From Linnemannia elongata (Eukaryota > Mortierellomycota > Mortierellomycetes > Mortierellales > Mortierellaceae): DNA of 64,000 bases. A program made the position numbers and the translations under genes. Positions 33,801-45,900 of the stretch are shown in pieces (position 1 is the first letter of the stretch; each line of letters begins with the position of its first letter). A model generated the notes under the pieces. The model made no database searches. It was not told where the DNA came from and was given only the letters and a program-made list of their open reading frames with translations. The DNA is taken from positions 3,618,001 to 3,682,000 of the forward strand of contig JAXBDG010000001.1 of assembly GCA_036320915.1 (NCBI GenBank), in the 5' to 3' direction.

Positions 33801-34686
33801 ACGGCGAGACATCCACAAAATTATCAGAAGACGAAGTAGTCCCAGGGTACACGCGTGAGCTTGTGGCGCAGTTCAACAGTTACGTGATGGACATGTGCAA
33901 CTTTCTCTATAGGAACCGTGCTTTCAACAAGGTCGACAAAAACGCCAGGAGTTTTCAGCTGGACCAGTAAGCTTTGATAATTTGTGTCTTTCTCTTTTGC
34001 GAAGAAGTCGACCATGGCCATTTATATGGTATTAATCATTGACGATTGGATACTCTCCTCACGCTTTTTTCGATCTTCTAGAGAAACTCTCGCTCATATA
34101 AAACAAGTGTGTGCGGACAATAATTTAAGTGTGCCCACTATGCTGTCGTTCACCCACTCTGTGGCTTTCTCAGGCTTCTCTGCGCGCTTCGTGAAGGTAT
34201 GCAATTCTGCGACTGATTTTGCGCTGTTGATTTTCTCTGTTGCTGTAAAACAATGCTGTCGCGCTATCATATCTTAACCAAAAAGAAAAACGCGCAAACA
34301 TATGTTCATGCATGTATATAAATCTAATCTTCGATACGTAGTCACTCGAGGAGCAACAAAACATTCCGGTCGAGAAGCGATTGGATGCGCCTGCATCGAT
34401 CAAGGCACTGAAAGAGATGTCTTCAAAGGGTGGTCTGAACATGAAGTTTGACGAGTACCGACTCCGGTACCTGGACCATTTGGAGGAGAAGAAGGGCTTT
34501 GAAGGGATGGTGGATTTCCTAACCGATACTATCAACAATCTTTTGCATAGGAGATTTGAGAAACAAGAGCGATTGCGTGAATTGGAGGAGCAGCAGAAGC
34601 AAGAGCAACGGCAACGGCAAGAGTCTGAAGCCAATGCTGCTGACCCACCTCTGCAGAATCTCAGTCTGGAACAATCGCTTGTTTAA
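30813..34686 (+). CDS. mis6: Inner-kinetochore protein Mis6/CENP-I
   Basis: Fifteen exons in continuous phase give 806 residues: 30813-30828, 30946-31047, 31162-31293, 31396-31511, 31598-31707, 31807-31878, 31980-32220, 32315-32374, 32468-32746, 32833-32950, 33056-33120, 33222-33337, 33433-33966, 34082-34196, 34342-34686. Conserved Mis6 blocks include HILGALGKNLSFAIQATLLKW, YLTRREDVRPFRIRKL, VGKEPALAGLLHVYKSYFPD and, later, WNGVDHQKEVFTLLTFLRPRSF. The fold is all-helical repeats. Mis6/CENP-I belongs to the constitutive centromere-associated network, which links CENP-A chromatin to the outer kinetochore. The C-terminus is a Glu/Gln/Arg coiled coil (RRFEKQERLRELEEQQKQ). The exon 2 donor (GTATAG) and the end of exon 7 are the least certain boundaries. 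Very short exons and about fourteen introns contrast with neighbouring genes. Confidence 0.82.
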
Positions 34687-35472
34687 TATCCCTCCTGCAC
34701 TTTTCGTAGAGTAAAGCATGCCCTTCCAACCACTATGTGTCCTCTTTCTTCTGCACCACATTATATTTTCTTGCTCTTATCTTGTGGCAGGGTAGGAATA
34801 CGACACAACAAAGGTGCGGGTAGACAAAGAGGGGGCGGAGAGTGACGGAGAGCAGGGGCGTTTCCCGCGTGGACCGATTCATAGGACGAGACATCACCTT
34901 TAGGCTGGAGTATTACCGTGCTTCACTGAGTGAAAGGGAGGGGGAAAGCATGATTATTTGACGAGCAAACCTTATTTGGTTTAGTGTGCTTTCTGCTCAC
35001 AGCGAGTCCTCGTATTCATATGGCCATCATGGTACTTGTTATTGCATTCTAGACAACTATGCCACATCTCCGATACAGGGTGAGGTTTATCCCATAGGTG
35101 AACCTACTTTTTTCATCAGGTCCGCGGCCATGGTCGAAAACCATGTCAACTAATGGAACACGTACAGGTCATGTACTGTACTGGTAGTGCTGTTCGAAGG
35201 CAAGGGAAAGGAAGCGAGTGGGTAAGTATTGAGGCAAGGAAGGAAGAAGACTTTTAGCCCCCCCTCCCCTTTTTCAAGTCCAGTTCTCTCTCCTCCTTGT
35301 CTTCGTTAATGCGCTAATTCATCTGCTTCCTATTTCTCTCCTTTCTCTCTCCTTTCTTTCTTTTCCTTTCCACTCCTTCACTTCAATCCACTTCTCTCTC
35401 ACTTTTGTTCTGTCCCTTTGCTTCCTCTTAATATCTATTCCTCTCCACTCTTGCACTGTCTTTCAATATATT
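34687..35472. other. Gap between Mis6 and the phosphoesterase gene
   Basis: Holds the Mis6 3' UTR and a CT-rich promoter from about 35280 on. No coding signal is seen. Confidence 0.5.
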
Positions 35473-38400
35473 ATGAGTCGCTACGACCCAATACCAACAA
35501 ACAACGACGACGACGTTCCTAACGGCACCATCTCAACTGCCAACGGCTCCAAACCTCAACAGTCGTCGTCGCCGTCGCCCGGAAGCTACCACAACAACCA
35601 CCAACGGTTCAACAACCTCCCTCTCTCCACTTCTTCTTCTTCAGTTCCTGTCCCTCCGTGGTCCTCTTCACCACCAAACAGTAATCGTCTCAACAACAAC
35701 ACCAACACGAGCAGCTCGTTCTTCCCAGACTTTAGAAGTACCATTCGGACTCGCGCCTCGTCTATCATCTCCATACCATCGACCTCACTTCGCAGCAGTA
35801 CCAGTGTCAATGCCAGTACAGGCATTGACGGCGGCGACACCAGTCAGCGAAGCAGTTATAGCGACCATGGGTCAGAAAGCTCTGCTCCCTTTATGCCTCT
35901 CCTCCCCCACAACATCAACAACAACTCTGCCCCCAGCCTCGAGGAAGGAGGTCTTTTTCCACCCCACCCGTTTTCTCCTCCAGGAATAACAGTGACTTTG
36001 GCGTCGGCTTTATCGTCGATCCAGTCCCGGAACAACAGCGACAAGACTGCGTTCAACAAGGATAGTAACAACAGTGGGAAAAAGAAGGCTTCGATAAGGA
36101 CACCACGACATATCATTCGATTGCGATGGATCTGGGTTCTAGCCTTACTTGCAGGCGAGCACGGATCGTTCTGGATTATGGTCCATCGCTGCTCTTGGCC
36201 CGAGAGTTCTTCCTGGGTAATCATCATATCATCATTGTGTGTATTTTTTTTTTAGTTGATTGACAAAAGTAGAGCTTATTTCTTTATTTTTCCGATACTT
36301 GTTCGCTTTTTCCATCTTTTGATGCTGTCAGTCCCATCCACCACCTCAACTTCATGCATTTTTTATTTTTCTTTACCCCTTACCCTCTTTCATTCATTCT
36401 CAACTTGCAGTCTCTCGCCTCTTATTTTTCTTATTTTTGGAGTCTAAACGCACTTTTTGCGATTCGAATCATCTGTCAGGTTTGTGTGGAGGGGGGTGGT
36501 GATGGTATTATCATAACAAACAACCACAAAAAAACTAGCCAATCTTCGTGGAGGCTCTGTTCACGCACCATTTCTGTCTTAATTTCCACTGGCTCAGCAA
36601 GCCAGCGAGAAGGGCGGATAAACAACACACAATACAAACATTGGGTGGATGGAAGGTTTAAGGAGCGAAGGATAAAAAACTCTCACACCTTGGTTGTAGT
36701 TTACTGATATCATATGAAATGGCGCTTTTTTCTGCACCCTGAGCCACCACAACCTTGCATTGACAGCATGATCATGAGAAAAGCAAGAAACGTAAATAGT
36801 TCTCTGGTACAGGCTATCTTGTATCAAGCTAGGGCTTTGCTATCAATTTGGACGTGCATGCCTGGAATTGAATGAGTGCTGCGCTTCCTTTTTTAAAAGT
36901 GTACCATTGAGAGGAGGGCTTTGTCTTTGCGGGCGGTGCTAGTTACCTTGCCAAAGCCTAGCTCTAGAGCATCATTCTTACCAGCAGCAACTCTGTTTAG
37001 TGCCTGGTTTGTTAACGCAACTATTCTAACGCTTCTCGGGCTTTTACTTTTACATTGTTTATGGCAATTAGGACAAGTCAGAGGAAGCGCTCAGTAACCG
37101 GTATAGGATGGCGATTATTGCAGATCCACAACTGACAGATTGGATGTCATACCATCAATCAGGTCTCCTTCTGGCGTTGGTCGAGGCATACACGGACATC
37201 TACATGAAACGGAGTTTCCGTCGTCTGCATGCGTCGTTACGTCCAGATGCTGTCCTCTTCCTGGGCGATTTAAATGACGGCGGCAGGAATACGGATAGTC
37301 AGACGTTTATCAAGAACACGAGGCGGTTCTTTGAATGGGTCTTTGCGACCAAGAGAAGTGCTTGGAACCAGGAACCGATTGTAACGGATACGTTAGTGGG
37401 CGAAACAGCAGTGTCTGCTTTAGCGAAAGAACTCCAGAACAACGACAGCGAGGAGGAAAACAGCAGCTACTTGAAGAAGCGACAGGAATTGACGCAGGAG
37501 GAGAAGGCTGTGAAGGTGGACATTACAGGGCACTATGTCCAACGAGTCGAGGTCCCCCTGGAAGCAGAGGAGCGTCGAAAGATTCGTGAATCAGGAAAAA
37601 GTCTGAGGCTATATGTGGCGGGTAATCACGATGTGGGATTTGGCGATACGTTGATCCAGTCGTCGATGGTGCGGTACAAGCGGGTCTTTGGATCGGTCAA
37701 CTATGAGGTCAATGTAGGCAACCATAGCTTGGTTGTTCTAGACACTCTCGCTCTGAGTTCAAAGGACCACTCTATCCGCGGCGAATCACAGCAGTTCCTG
37801 GATGATATCAAGCAAGGTAACGTTCGCGAGTTTCCTAGGGAAATTTCTATCTACAGCCCATTTGTGTCTTATTGTCATACTTATCCTCAGCCATCTATCG
37901 TACACTACAATCCAAAATAGAACAACTCTCACTCCCAAGGATCCTCTTCACCCATGTACCTCTCCATCGCCTCGAAACAACGTCATGCGGCAAAGCCCGC
38001 GAGACCAAGCAGCTGATCATGGACAGCGGAGGCGAACAATACCAGAATATGGTCGACAACTCCCTCTCACGCGAAATCCTCGAGTCTGTCCAGCCAGACA
38101 TGGTCTTCAGTGGCGATGATCACGACTGGTGTGAGATTGCGCATCCGACCGTCGGAGGCAACCTGACCCCCGAGGTGACACTGCGGACATTCAGTTTTGC
38201 ACAGGGGATCCAACGACCTTCCTTTGGGATGATGACCCTCTTCAACCCGGACCTCAAACCCAAGAATGTTTTCCCTGTGGTGCCACTTGATGCAGGATTG
38301 CCAGTCTCGAACGAGTTTGCGACTGAAAGTGTGGAGAGACCTTCGGGAGATACCACGTTTGTGTATGATGAGTGTATGCTCCCCTGGCAGATGATGATCT

Positions 38401-38870
38401 ACATGCTGTATGGGGCACTATTCGGGGTCTCATTGAGCTGGATCATTATCCGGCAGGTCCGGTGGATGGTTGTGTCGAGACAGCGGGTCAAGTCCTTGTC
38501 GATCCTGGGGCGCTGGCGCAACGATAACAGGGACGACACTGAAAATACTCCCGACATCAACCCTAAGCTCGAAGACGATAGTATTGGAAGCAGCAGCAGT
38601 CGAGCAGACCAACAACTGGACGGGACCACTCTCACTGACGACCAGCACCACCAGCAGGAAAATGAACTGGACCTGTACTATGATGATGAGCCGCCTGTTG
38701 GGCCCCTCTCACTCGCAACCTCTAGCAGTGCCGCCAAGGAGAAGAGGATGATGCGACAGTGGCCATTGTGCGCGGGCTTGTTCTGGAAGCAAGTTGTCCG
38801 GGACCTTTGGGGTGTTGTTAAATATGTCGTACCCTTCTATGTTTTCCTCTTTGTTTGCAGTATCATCTAA
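35473..38870 (+). CDS. Cdc1/Ted1-type (PGAP5-like) metallophosphoesterase
   Basis: Exons 35473-36216, 37072-37816 and 37891-38870 keep phase and give 822 residues. A disordered N-terminal region of about 215 residues precedes a membrane helix (RWIWVLALLAGEHGSFWIMV) and a CSWPE motif. The metal-binding phosphoesterase blocks follow in order: IIADPQLTD, FLGDLNDGGR, VAGNHDVGFGD, LFTHVPLHRLE and FSGDDHDWC. Two further helices lie near the C-terminus (about WQMMIYMLYGALFGVSLSWII and YVVPFYVFLFVCSII). This architecture is that of ER/Golgi Cdc1, Ted1 and animal PGAP5, which remodel ethanolamine-phosphate on GPI anchors and so control GPI-protein export. All metal ligands expected for the family appear intact. 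Intron 1 is 855 bp, long for this window. Assignment to Cdc1 versus Ted1 is not possible by eye. Confidence 0.88.
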
Positions 38871-39969
38871 GCCCATCATTTTTCTTTCTCTGTTCGACCC
38901 TCGTATTGTTTTCCTTTCCTTTACCCTTTCCTCCTCTATCTTTCTCACGTATCCATGACATGTACATAGCCTGTCTCATGACCAACTTATACAAAACTTC
39001 TTGTTTTGCTCCACTTTATTATTTCGATAAGCCATTAAAGACTTTTCATATTTCATGGGAGGTGATGAGGAAAGAGTAGTGGTTGTCAAAGAGCGTCATC
39101 TTTTGTCCAAAGGTAACATGCATGCCATCTCTTTTTTCAGCTTACTCTTACTACAGTGTAATGGCCTTGCATTGTAGTCTCGCTTGACACGATCTAAGCA
39201 GACGTGACACGACGAATGGGTCCACGGTCCACGGGTAATACTCAGAGAAGGTAGGTGAGAAAAAAAAACATGCCTGCTCCTTTACTATACTCCTGTAGCC
39301 TGCTGCCTTTGTGAGAGAGAAAAGAAAAGACGATGCAAAATGCCCCTATTATGTATGCGGACTGATGAGGGGAAGAGTCTTTTTATTTTGTTTCTTTGCA
39401 AGGAGGAGAGGGAGCCAGGGGAAAGAACAAGGGGCTTTTTCACGCGCTAAAACCACAGCAACGAAAGCGGCGAGAGAGAAAGTAGGCAAATGTACGAAGG
39501 GAAGGGAGGACGTGTTAGCAAAAGCAAGCACCCCTCTTTGTGCTTGGAACCTCAACTTTTGTCACTCACTTCAATGCAAGGCTTCCTTTCCCTCAAGGAG
39601 GCAATCATGCCCTAATTTCTGTCACCATCTCCAAGAAGACGACAGGACTGGAACAACTCCCTAGCATCATCGCTCCTCGCTCCATGTTGACCTTATGCAC
39701 ATAACTTGCACAGAGAGCATGTTGATCCGCACTCCCTTTTCAATTCATTTGGGGAAGTGAGAACGAGAAGGAAAAGGATGACAATCCTGCAATTTTATAT
39801 AAAAGGATGGATGGGTAGCTCTTTTCGCACTTCAATTCAGCACCCTCAATCCTCTATCTTGGCACATATATCCTTCACGCACGCCCATCTACTAGTAGCA
39901 CTGCTATCAACAACAACAACAACAACAACAACAAATCGCACCTTGTCTTCCCCTTATCAAGCAATCAAA
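38871..39969. other. Gap upstream of the first paired secreted-protein gene
   Basis: No gene is seen. A TATA-like TATATAAAAGG lies at about 39797. The 5' UTR of the downstream gene includes a short CAA repeat at about 39908-39936. Confidence 0.5.
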
Positions 39970-40071
39970 GTAAGCACCTACCTGTTTCTCAAGAGCTTAT
40001 TTCTTTAACAACTCCTCCAACCCCTAAAAGGGTTCTAATCTATACCTGTCCATCCAATTACAAAAACATAG
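39970..40071 (+). other. Predicted 5' UTR intron of secreted protein 1
   Basis: Donor GTAAGC and acceptor CATAG lie nine bases before the ATG. The upstream exon ends AGCAATCAA, as does that of the paralogous gene, whose intron starts at the equivalent point. Confidence 0.6.
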
Positions 40072-40079
40072 CTTCTACC

Positions 40080-40928
40080 ATGCGTTGGACTCTATCTGCT
40101 GTCCTGATCGGTCTCCTGGCAGCGACCGGTTCCTCGGTCCCACTCGTCTCGACTGCTGGTCCACATCAAGAGGTCTTCTCCTCTCGCGGCAGTCGCTGTG
40201 CGTCTGTGTCCCCGTATCAGCTTCAGACTAACGACGATAGCGGAATCATGTACCTGCCCCCGAACGAAGACCAAGCCTCATGGACACTCGCCAACGAACA
40301 AATGCAGGGCGTCATTGACCAAGAGATGCAGGTCAAATACGACGCTGAGAAGTACCGCGAAGCCTTCATGGACCGCATGTGCAAGTCTAAGCAGGGATAC
40401 ATCTACAGCGTCTGCAACGTCACTGTGCTCAGAGAGCCCAAGATCCAGGTCATTTCGGTCTGGCCCATCTCCAAGCACATCGTCTGCCCTGTCTCAGAAT
40501 GTTCATATGTGCAGAAAGTGTCCCACACCATCTCGACCAACCATGTCGGCAGTTTTGATTTCTCTGTCGAGGTGGGCGCCGAGCCATTCAGACAAGGGTT
40601 GGAGTTTACGACGTCGCCGGAATACGATTTTGGGACGGCGACCGAGGACGCCACCGAGCTCAGCTACGAGTTCAAGCTCGGCAGTGGCAAGTACGGGTAT
40701 GTTGCTATCACCGGCGCGCAGGTATCGTCAAAGGTGCGTGTGGATACCTGTCTTTGCAAACTAGAAGAAGATGGGACCGTAGAGTCAGAGTGCTCCGCCG
40801 AGTGTGAGGACGAAACCAACTGGACAAGGGAGACAGAGTTCCATGAGGCCAACGTCTACCGGAAGGGTGGAGTGATGGCCATTGTCACATTCATCTACAC
40901 TGGAATCATACCGTCTTTCTCTTTTTAA
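40080..40928 (+). CDS. Secreted cysteine-containing protein 1 of a tandem pair
   Basis: A 282-residue single coding exon. The N-terminus MRWTLSAVLIGLLAATGSS is a signal peptide. The rest has no membrane helix. It is clearly paralogous to the protein at 42104: shared landmarks include YLPPNE, an amphipathic helix with MQGVIDQEMQVKYDAEKYREAFM, VCNVTVL, a Ser/Thr-rich alternating stretch, YEFKLGSGKYGYVAI, TCLCKLEEDG and NWTRETEFHE. About ten Cys at mostly conserved places suggest disulfides, and CNVT and NWTR are N-glycosylation sites. I do not recognise a named family. The alternating Ser/Thr and hydrophobic residues in the centre recall the membrane-inserting strand pair of aerolysin-fold proteins; this is a weak resemblance only. 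An extracellular effector, binding protein or pore former are all open. Confidence 0.8.
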   Translation: MRWTLSAVLIGLLAATGSSVPLVSTAGPHQEVFSSRGSRCASVSPYQLQTNDDSGIMYLPPNEDQASWTLANEQMQGVIDQEMQVKYDAEKYREAFMDRMCKSKQGYIYSVCNVTVLREPKIQVISVWPISKHIVCPVSECSYVQKVSHTISTNHVGSFDFSVEVGAEPFRQGLEFTTSPEYDFGTATEDATELSYEFKLGSGKYGYVAITGAQVSSKVRVDTCLCKLEEDGTVESECSAECEDETNWTRETEFHEANVYRKGGVMAIVTFIYTGIIPSFSF

Positions 40929-41959
40929 GCCAACCCCACAGACACACACACACAAACGACCCATATTCCCTTGTAGTCGATGCGAGATTGTATCGATCTG
41001 AAAACATCCACAACAATGTCTTTTCGATTGCATTTTGTTCTTGTACCCATGCGTGATTAGGTGCTTGGCTGCCACCAACCACTCTGTCACTTACACCACA
41101 GACATGTTGATTGTACACACATCGTTTCTATCATTCTCCTGCAAGATTCTCTTTTTTCCTCGCACTCTCCCTTCTCTGCACTGTTACCATTGCTGCTACA
41201 TCCTGCTGCCTTTTATTTGCTTTCCTACCTGTTGAGATGCTACGCTTACATAAATAAATAAAAAAACAATCCTTCCACTTTCTTTCTCCATATTACCTTG
41301 AAACAAGACCTTGAGAGTGGTATAAGGCGGGAAAAAAAACGAAAGGTTCCCAGTCCACCGCGGCAAACTCCAAAAGAAAAAAAAAAAGGGGGTCGAGGCG
41401 TCAATCGTCGATTTTCCCCCGCCTATGGCTGTGAGAGTTTTTGCTCCATTCTTGCAAGGGACAGGACGACGATTAGTGTAGATTAGGCTAACTCGCGGGA
41501 GTGGCGGGATCGAAACGCCTTGTCTTTTTTGTGCTCAAGAGAGAAAAGAGAAAAAGGCAAACCTTTTTTCCTGTGGGAGATGAGCTAAGATGCGCAATGG
41601 GGGAAAAGGAGGGAGGGTCATGGCGCGACATCTTTGCCGGGTGTTTTCTTTTTTTTTTCCCTTCTTTTTGACGGGATTAGCTACTTCCCGTCGTGGTCTC
41701 TCTCTCTATCTCATTTATGCGCATGTCATGCAATAACAAGGCGACTTTTTAGTGCAAAAGGAGGGGGCTGCCTTTTTGTATAAAGAGGTGAAGCATCTTT
41801 TTCACATACCCTCCTCCTCCTGCTCCTCTTCTCCTCCCTCTTCCTTTTTTTCGTTTACTTCCTCCACTTCCTCCTCCTCCCACTTTCATCCCTCCTTCCA
41901 GCGCTCACACACATCTAAACAACAAACTGCTTCTCGTCCTTGCCAGCCAAGCAATCAAT
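40929..41959. other. Gap between the paired secreted-protein genes
   Basis: A/T-rich, with poly(A) at about 41378-41387, poly(T) at 41649-41659 and a TATA-like TATAAAGAGG at about 41778. No gene is seen. Confidence 0.5.
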
Positions 41960-42093
41960 GTAAGAACAATTACCTGCGCTGCAAGAGTTCACGTTCATGG
42001 AAATTGATACCAGTCCACAGTGTGATTCGACTACCCCATTGCTATTGCGACACTTTACTCACGTAACCGCAATGTGCAATATCCACGTGATAG
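41960..42093 (+). other. Predicted 5' UTR intron of secreted protein 2
   Basis: Donor GTAAGA and acceptor GATAG lie ten bases before the ATG at 42104. The upstream exon ends AGCAATCAAT, like the paralogue. An ATG at 42074 lies inside this intron. Confidence 0.6.
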
Positions 42094-42103
42094 ATCCCAC
42101 ACA

Positions 42104-42913
42104 ATGCACTGGACAACTCCTGCGGTCCTGATCGGTCTTCTGGCCGCAGTCAGTACCTCGGCCCCCCTCTTCTCACTGTCAGCTCCATATCAGCAACCCT
42201 TTTCCAGCGTCAATCGCCACTGTCCGGACAACCCAAAAAAACCTGACTGTGGAATAACTTACCTTCCCCCGAGCGAACACCAAACCTCGGGTGAGGACTT
42301 GAACGATCAGATGCAGGACATCATTGACGACGAAATGGGCTACCGCTACTACCCCGAGAAATACCGAGTGGCTCTCATGGAAGACTTATGCAAACCCAAG
42401 CTAGGATTCCGCAACTTGGTCTGCAACGTGACGATTCTCGAAGACCCGACTATCGAGATCATCCCTGCCCAGCCCATCTCCCAGCTCATCTATTGCTCCA
42501 CCCCAACCTGCAGAGTCAGCTACTCTGTGACTCAGACTGTCTCTACCACACACAGCAACAGCATTGGGTTCTCTGGTTCTGCGGGCGCCACGCCATTCGG
42601 GGTCGGGATGCAGTTCACGGCGTCGACGGGATACGAGTTCAGTTCGACGACCGAGAAGGCGACGGAGTTAGGTTATGAGTTCCAGATCAATAGGGGCGAG
42701 TCTGGGTATGTTGCTATTGTTGGCGTGCAGGTGTCGGCCAGGGCACGGTTTGAGAGCTGTCTGTGTGAGTTACAGGGGGATGGAAGGGTGTCCTGGAAGT
42801 GTAAGATCAAGTGTAGGTCAGAAGAAAACTGGACGAGGAAGGAAGGCTACCACGAGTCAATCATCAAGCAAAACGGAGGTGTCAAGGGCATTGTCTCCTT
42901 CATCTACACTTAA
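42104..42913 (+). CDS. Secreted cysteine-containing protein 2 of a tandem pair
   Basis: 269 residues, starting MHWTTPAVLIGLLAAVSTSA, a signal peptide. The start at 42104 was chosen over 42074 because the paralogue starts at the equivalent codon and 42074 lies in a predicted 5' UTR intron. It shares with its partner YLPPSEHQ, MQDIIDDEMGYRYYPEKYR, VCNVTILEDP, a central Ser/Thr-rich alternating stretch around STTHSNSIGFSGSAG and ATPFGVGMQF, ELGYEFQINRGESGYVAI, CLCELQGDG, NWTRKEGYHE and a C-terminal GIVSFIYT. Overall similarity is moderate, so the duplication is not recent. It shares the signal peptide, most Cys positions and the glycosylation sites with protein 1. The family is unrecognised; the resemblance of the central stretch to aerolysin-type strands is weak. 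Function unknown. Confidence 0.8.
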   Translation: MHWTTPAVLIGLLAAVSTSAPLFSLSAPYQQPFSSVNRHCPDNPKKPDCGITYLPPSEHQTSGEDLNDQMQDIIDDEMGYRYYPEKYRVALMEDLCKPKLGFRNLVCNVTILEDPTIEIIPAQPISQLIYCSTPTCRVSYSVTQTVSTTHSNSIGFSGSAGATPFGVGMQFTASTGYEFSSTTEKATELGYEFQINRGESGYVAIVGVQVSARARFESCLCELQGDGRVSWKCKIKCRSEENWTRKEGYHESIIKQNGGVKGIVSFIYT

Positions 42914-45900
42914 CTTTTCCCCTTCCTGCTCCTCTCAAAACCATTACAAGACCAGACAATCTCTCTCTTGTTTCTGTCCATAGATATCCTCGTAGTCCAT
43001 ATAGTATCTCTTCGTTACGTTAAAAATGTGTACATAAGTGTCCATCCCTTTGATTTTTGCTCGCATGCACAATAGGTTTGGCTGCTACAAGTCCCTCTTT
43101 CAATTACACGTACACACACGCACTCACATACACATCCTTCCTCCATCGTTCCCTCGCATGCTCTCTTTCTATCTCCTTTCTCCTATGCTCTCCTCCCTCT
43201 TTCTCCACTCCACCCTCGCACGTTGTTGGAAACGTTGCTTTCTCTTGTGCAACATCCAATCTTATTTCTCTCTCCCTCCATGCAAGTGAGTGAGTAACCG
43301 ATGGTAATAGGGCCGGGTGAGGTGATACGATTGGAAAATGAAAAAAACGAGGCCTTTTTTTTTTTCTCCAACCCACCACCCTCCCTTCCTAAAGGTGAGA
43401 GGGGGTACCCCCAATTTCCAATTTTAAGCGTGCTTGTTTGTTTTGTTTGTTTTGGTCTGGGATCTGGGTAGTAGATGCATAAGATGGAGTGGATGCTACC
43501 CTCCAAAACGCAGGGTATAGTCAATTGGTTATTGTTCTTCTATCTCGCATATTTTTTTCTAATCTCGTATTGTTCTGCGATCTCCAATTGGCACCTTTGT
43601 GTTCTTTTGTCCCTCAGCCTGGAGTCTGGACTCACTCTCTTGATGCATGTATGTATGTATGTGTGCTGTATGTATGTAAAAAAAAAAGAGTAGACGTAAG
43701 TAGAGAATCTACATACATACATACATGCATGCATGTCTACGCTCTAGAACCAAAAGTATATCCACAGATAACGACGGATGCCCACCTGGGGTTCCTCTGG
43801 ATGTATAACAAAACAAAAGGGGCACGCGTACCTTTTAAGACAATTGTTCATTCCCTCCACTTTCGTACCCTCTCGGACTTTTGTTCCTTTTCAAGGTCTC
43901 TCTGGGTTTAAGAATACTCACACCGTTGGATCGACAGTGTTCGTTCGTAAGTCTTGAGCAAAAAAATAAAACACATACGGGTACTAATGAATTGGTACAT
44001 AGACGGAGAGGAGCAAGGGGACAGGACGGGGATTGGAAACCCTTGCTTCCATTCAGGCACAAAAGCACAAGCACGGGCTTGTCCAGCAGCGAACCCGAAA
44101 CCATCAATTCTAGGGCCATGGCCAATAATATCCAGCGAAGAAGTCTCATTGGCATTCAGGGGAGAAGAGGGCGGGGGTGCCAGAACAGAGCAAAAAGTAC
44201 TCGAGAAGAAGAGAGCATTACTAACTTTCTTACGCATCACTAATTCGCTTATCCTAATAATAAACGTCCGTCAGCAAGCATAGTCTACTGGTACATACAT
44301 ACATGTCAGAGTGGGTGGTTTAAAAGGGCAAAAAAACAGGGGGAAGGAAGTGCGAATACCCTAGCTTGGGTTCTTTTGCTCGTCTGGGTAATATTGGGCT
44401 CCACCTATTTTTGGTTATTGGTGGAAAACGGTAGACGCTAAGGAAAACAAATAACAGGACCATGAAGATGGGCTAAACCTCTTCACCTTCACATTCGCCT
44501 AAGATTCACTTCACATTCCCTTACTTACCCTATTGTTTTGTATCCAGCTCACAAGCATTAGCCTGAAAAAAATAAAGCAGAGAGCATCCATATCCCAACT
44601 GGTAAAAATATTTTAAACAAAAGCGTGGAGGAGAGAGGTACATGGATAGGTTTGCCCAACAGGGAGATCAGAAATAAAGACGGAAAAACACTGCCCAGGA
44701 GGAAGTTAGGTGGTCGCTTTGCTGATGTTGTTGCCTTGCCAGGCAAGGATGAATGGTTGTTTAATTGAAGTGAAATCATACCATGCGCGAGTAAGACACC
44801 ATTTAGGGTGGTTGGTGGTTGATAGTTGTCGGTGCCTTCATTTGTGCTTTTTGTGTGCTTGTGTTTGTGTTTGTGTTTGTGTTTGTGTACCTCTCTCTTT
44901 CTTTTCATCAACGGGCAATGCAAGCCAGACGAAAACAAACAAAGCAGACAAATACAGGCAAATACAGGCAAATACAGACAAAAGGCAGCATGGAAATAGG
45001 AAATGAGCAAGTAGAAAATAAACAAGAGCTGCATGTCCGTTTGGTCTCATCCATATCTATTCCTTTCAGCGGCTGTTGTTGAATGTGTTTGCTTGTTAAA
45101 CGTTCGGATGTAACATGAAATTGTACCTCATTTTTTTTTGTTCTTTCGACAAGGCAAACTCGGCAAACCCAGCCAAGGCAGAACGGGGCAGGCGACGCTT
45201 CTCAACGTCCTTTCTCTTTTCGTTTTATTGTGGTTGATTGATTGGTTGGTTAGCTGGCTGGCACGGTCGGTGTGGTTGAGAACTTTACTTAAAGGTCTCC
45301 TTTATCCAACTGGGCAAAGATCAATAAGGGAGGACTTTAGAGAGTAAGATAGAAGTAAAGAAAAAAGAGATGGTGAGAGCCATAATTTTGGATTTGTTTG
45401 AGCTTTTCCGGTTGGCACCAGCTCGACACCTTTTTTTTGTTTTTTTTTTTTTTTTTTTTTAAAAAAGACAAATCGACGACAATCAAATCAAGAGATGGCC
45501 AACTGTAGGCTGGTGGTATATTGGTACTAAAGCAGATGAGCAAGCCTGTCATGATGAAGACACCTTTTCGCCCTCTTATTGCTGTACGCTGCAAAGAGGG
45601 ATGATGACATGGGTTGAGTTGAGGTGAATGTAACAAGGAACGACTTGGACGCTTTTTATGCCCTTTATCAACTGACAAAGAGAACAGCCGAAGTACTGGC
45701 TTCAGATACTTTCTGGCAACTCTGTGTTGGCTACCCAAGTTAATCCAGCCGGGTCCACCGAAGGGAGGCATTGGAAATATGAGCGTGAGCCTCTTCCTCT
45801 CTTTCCAATTCAAAAAAAGGTATTGCCCGTGAACGAGGGTGGATTACAGCGGGTGAGAGCGAGAGCGAGAAAAAAAAATAAAAAAGAAGACGAGAACATG

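Noticed and set aside
41485..41530. Possible tRNA-like GGATCGAAAC segment
   Set aside because: No acceptor stem or anticodon arm can be formed around it.
42074..42106. Upstream ATG for secreted protein 2
   Set aside because: It falls in the predicted 5' UTR intron and would place polar residues before the signal peptide; the paralogue starts at the equivalent of 42104.
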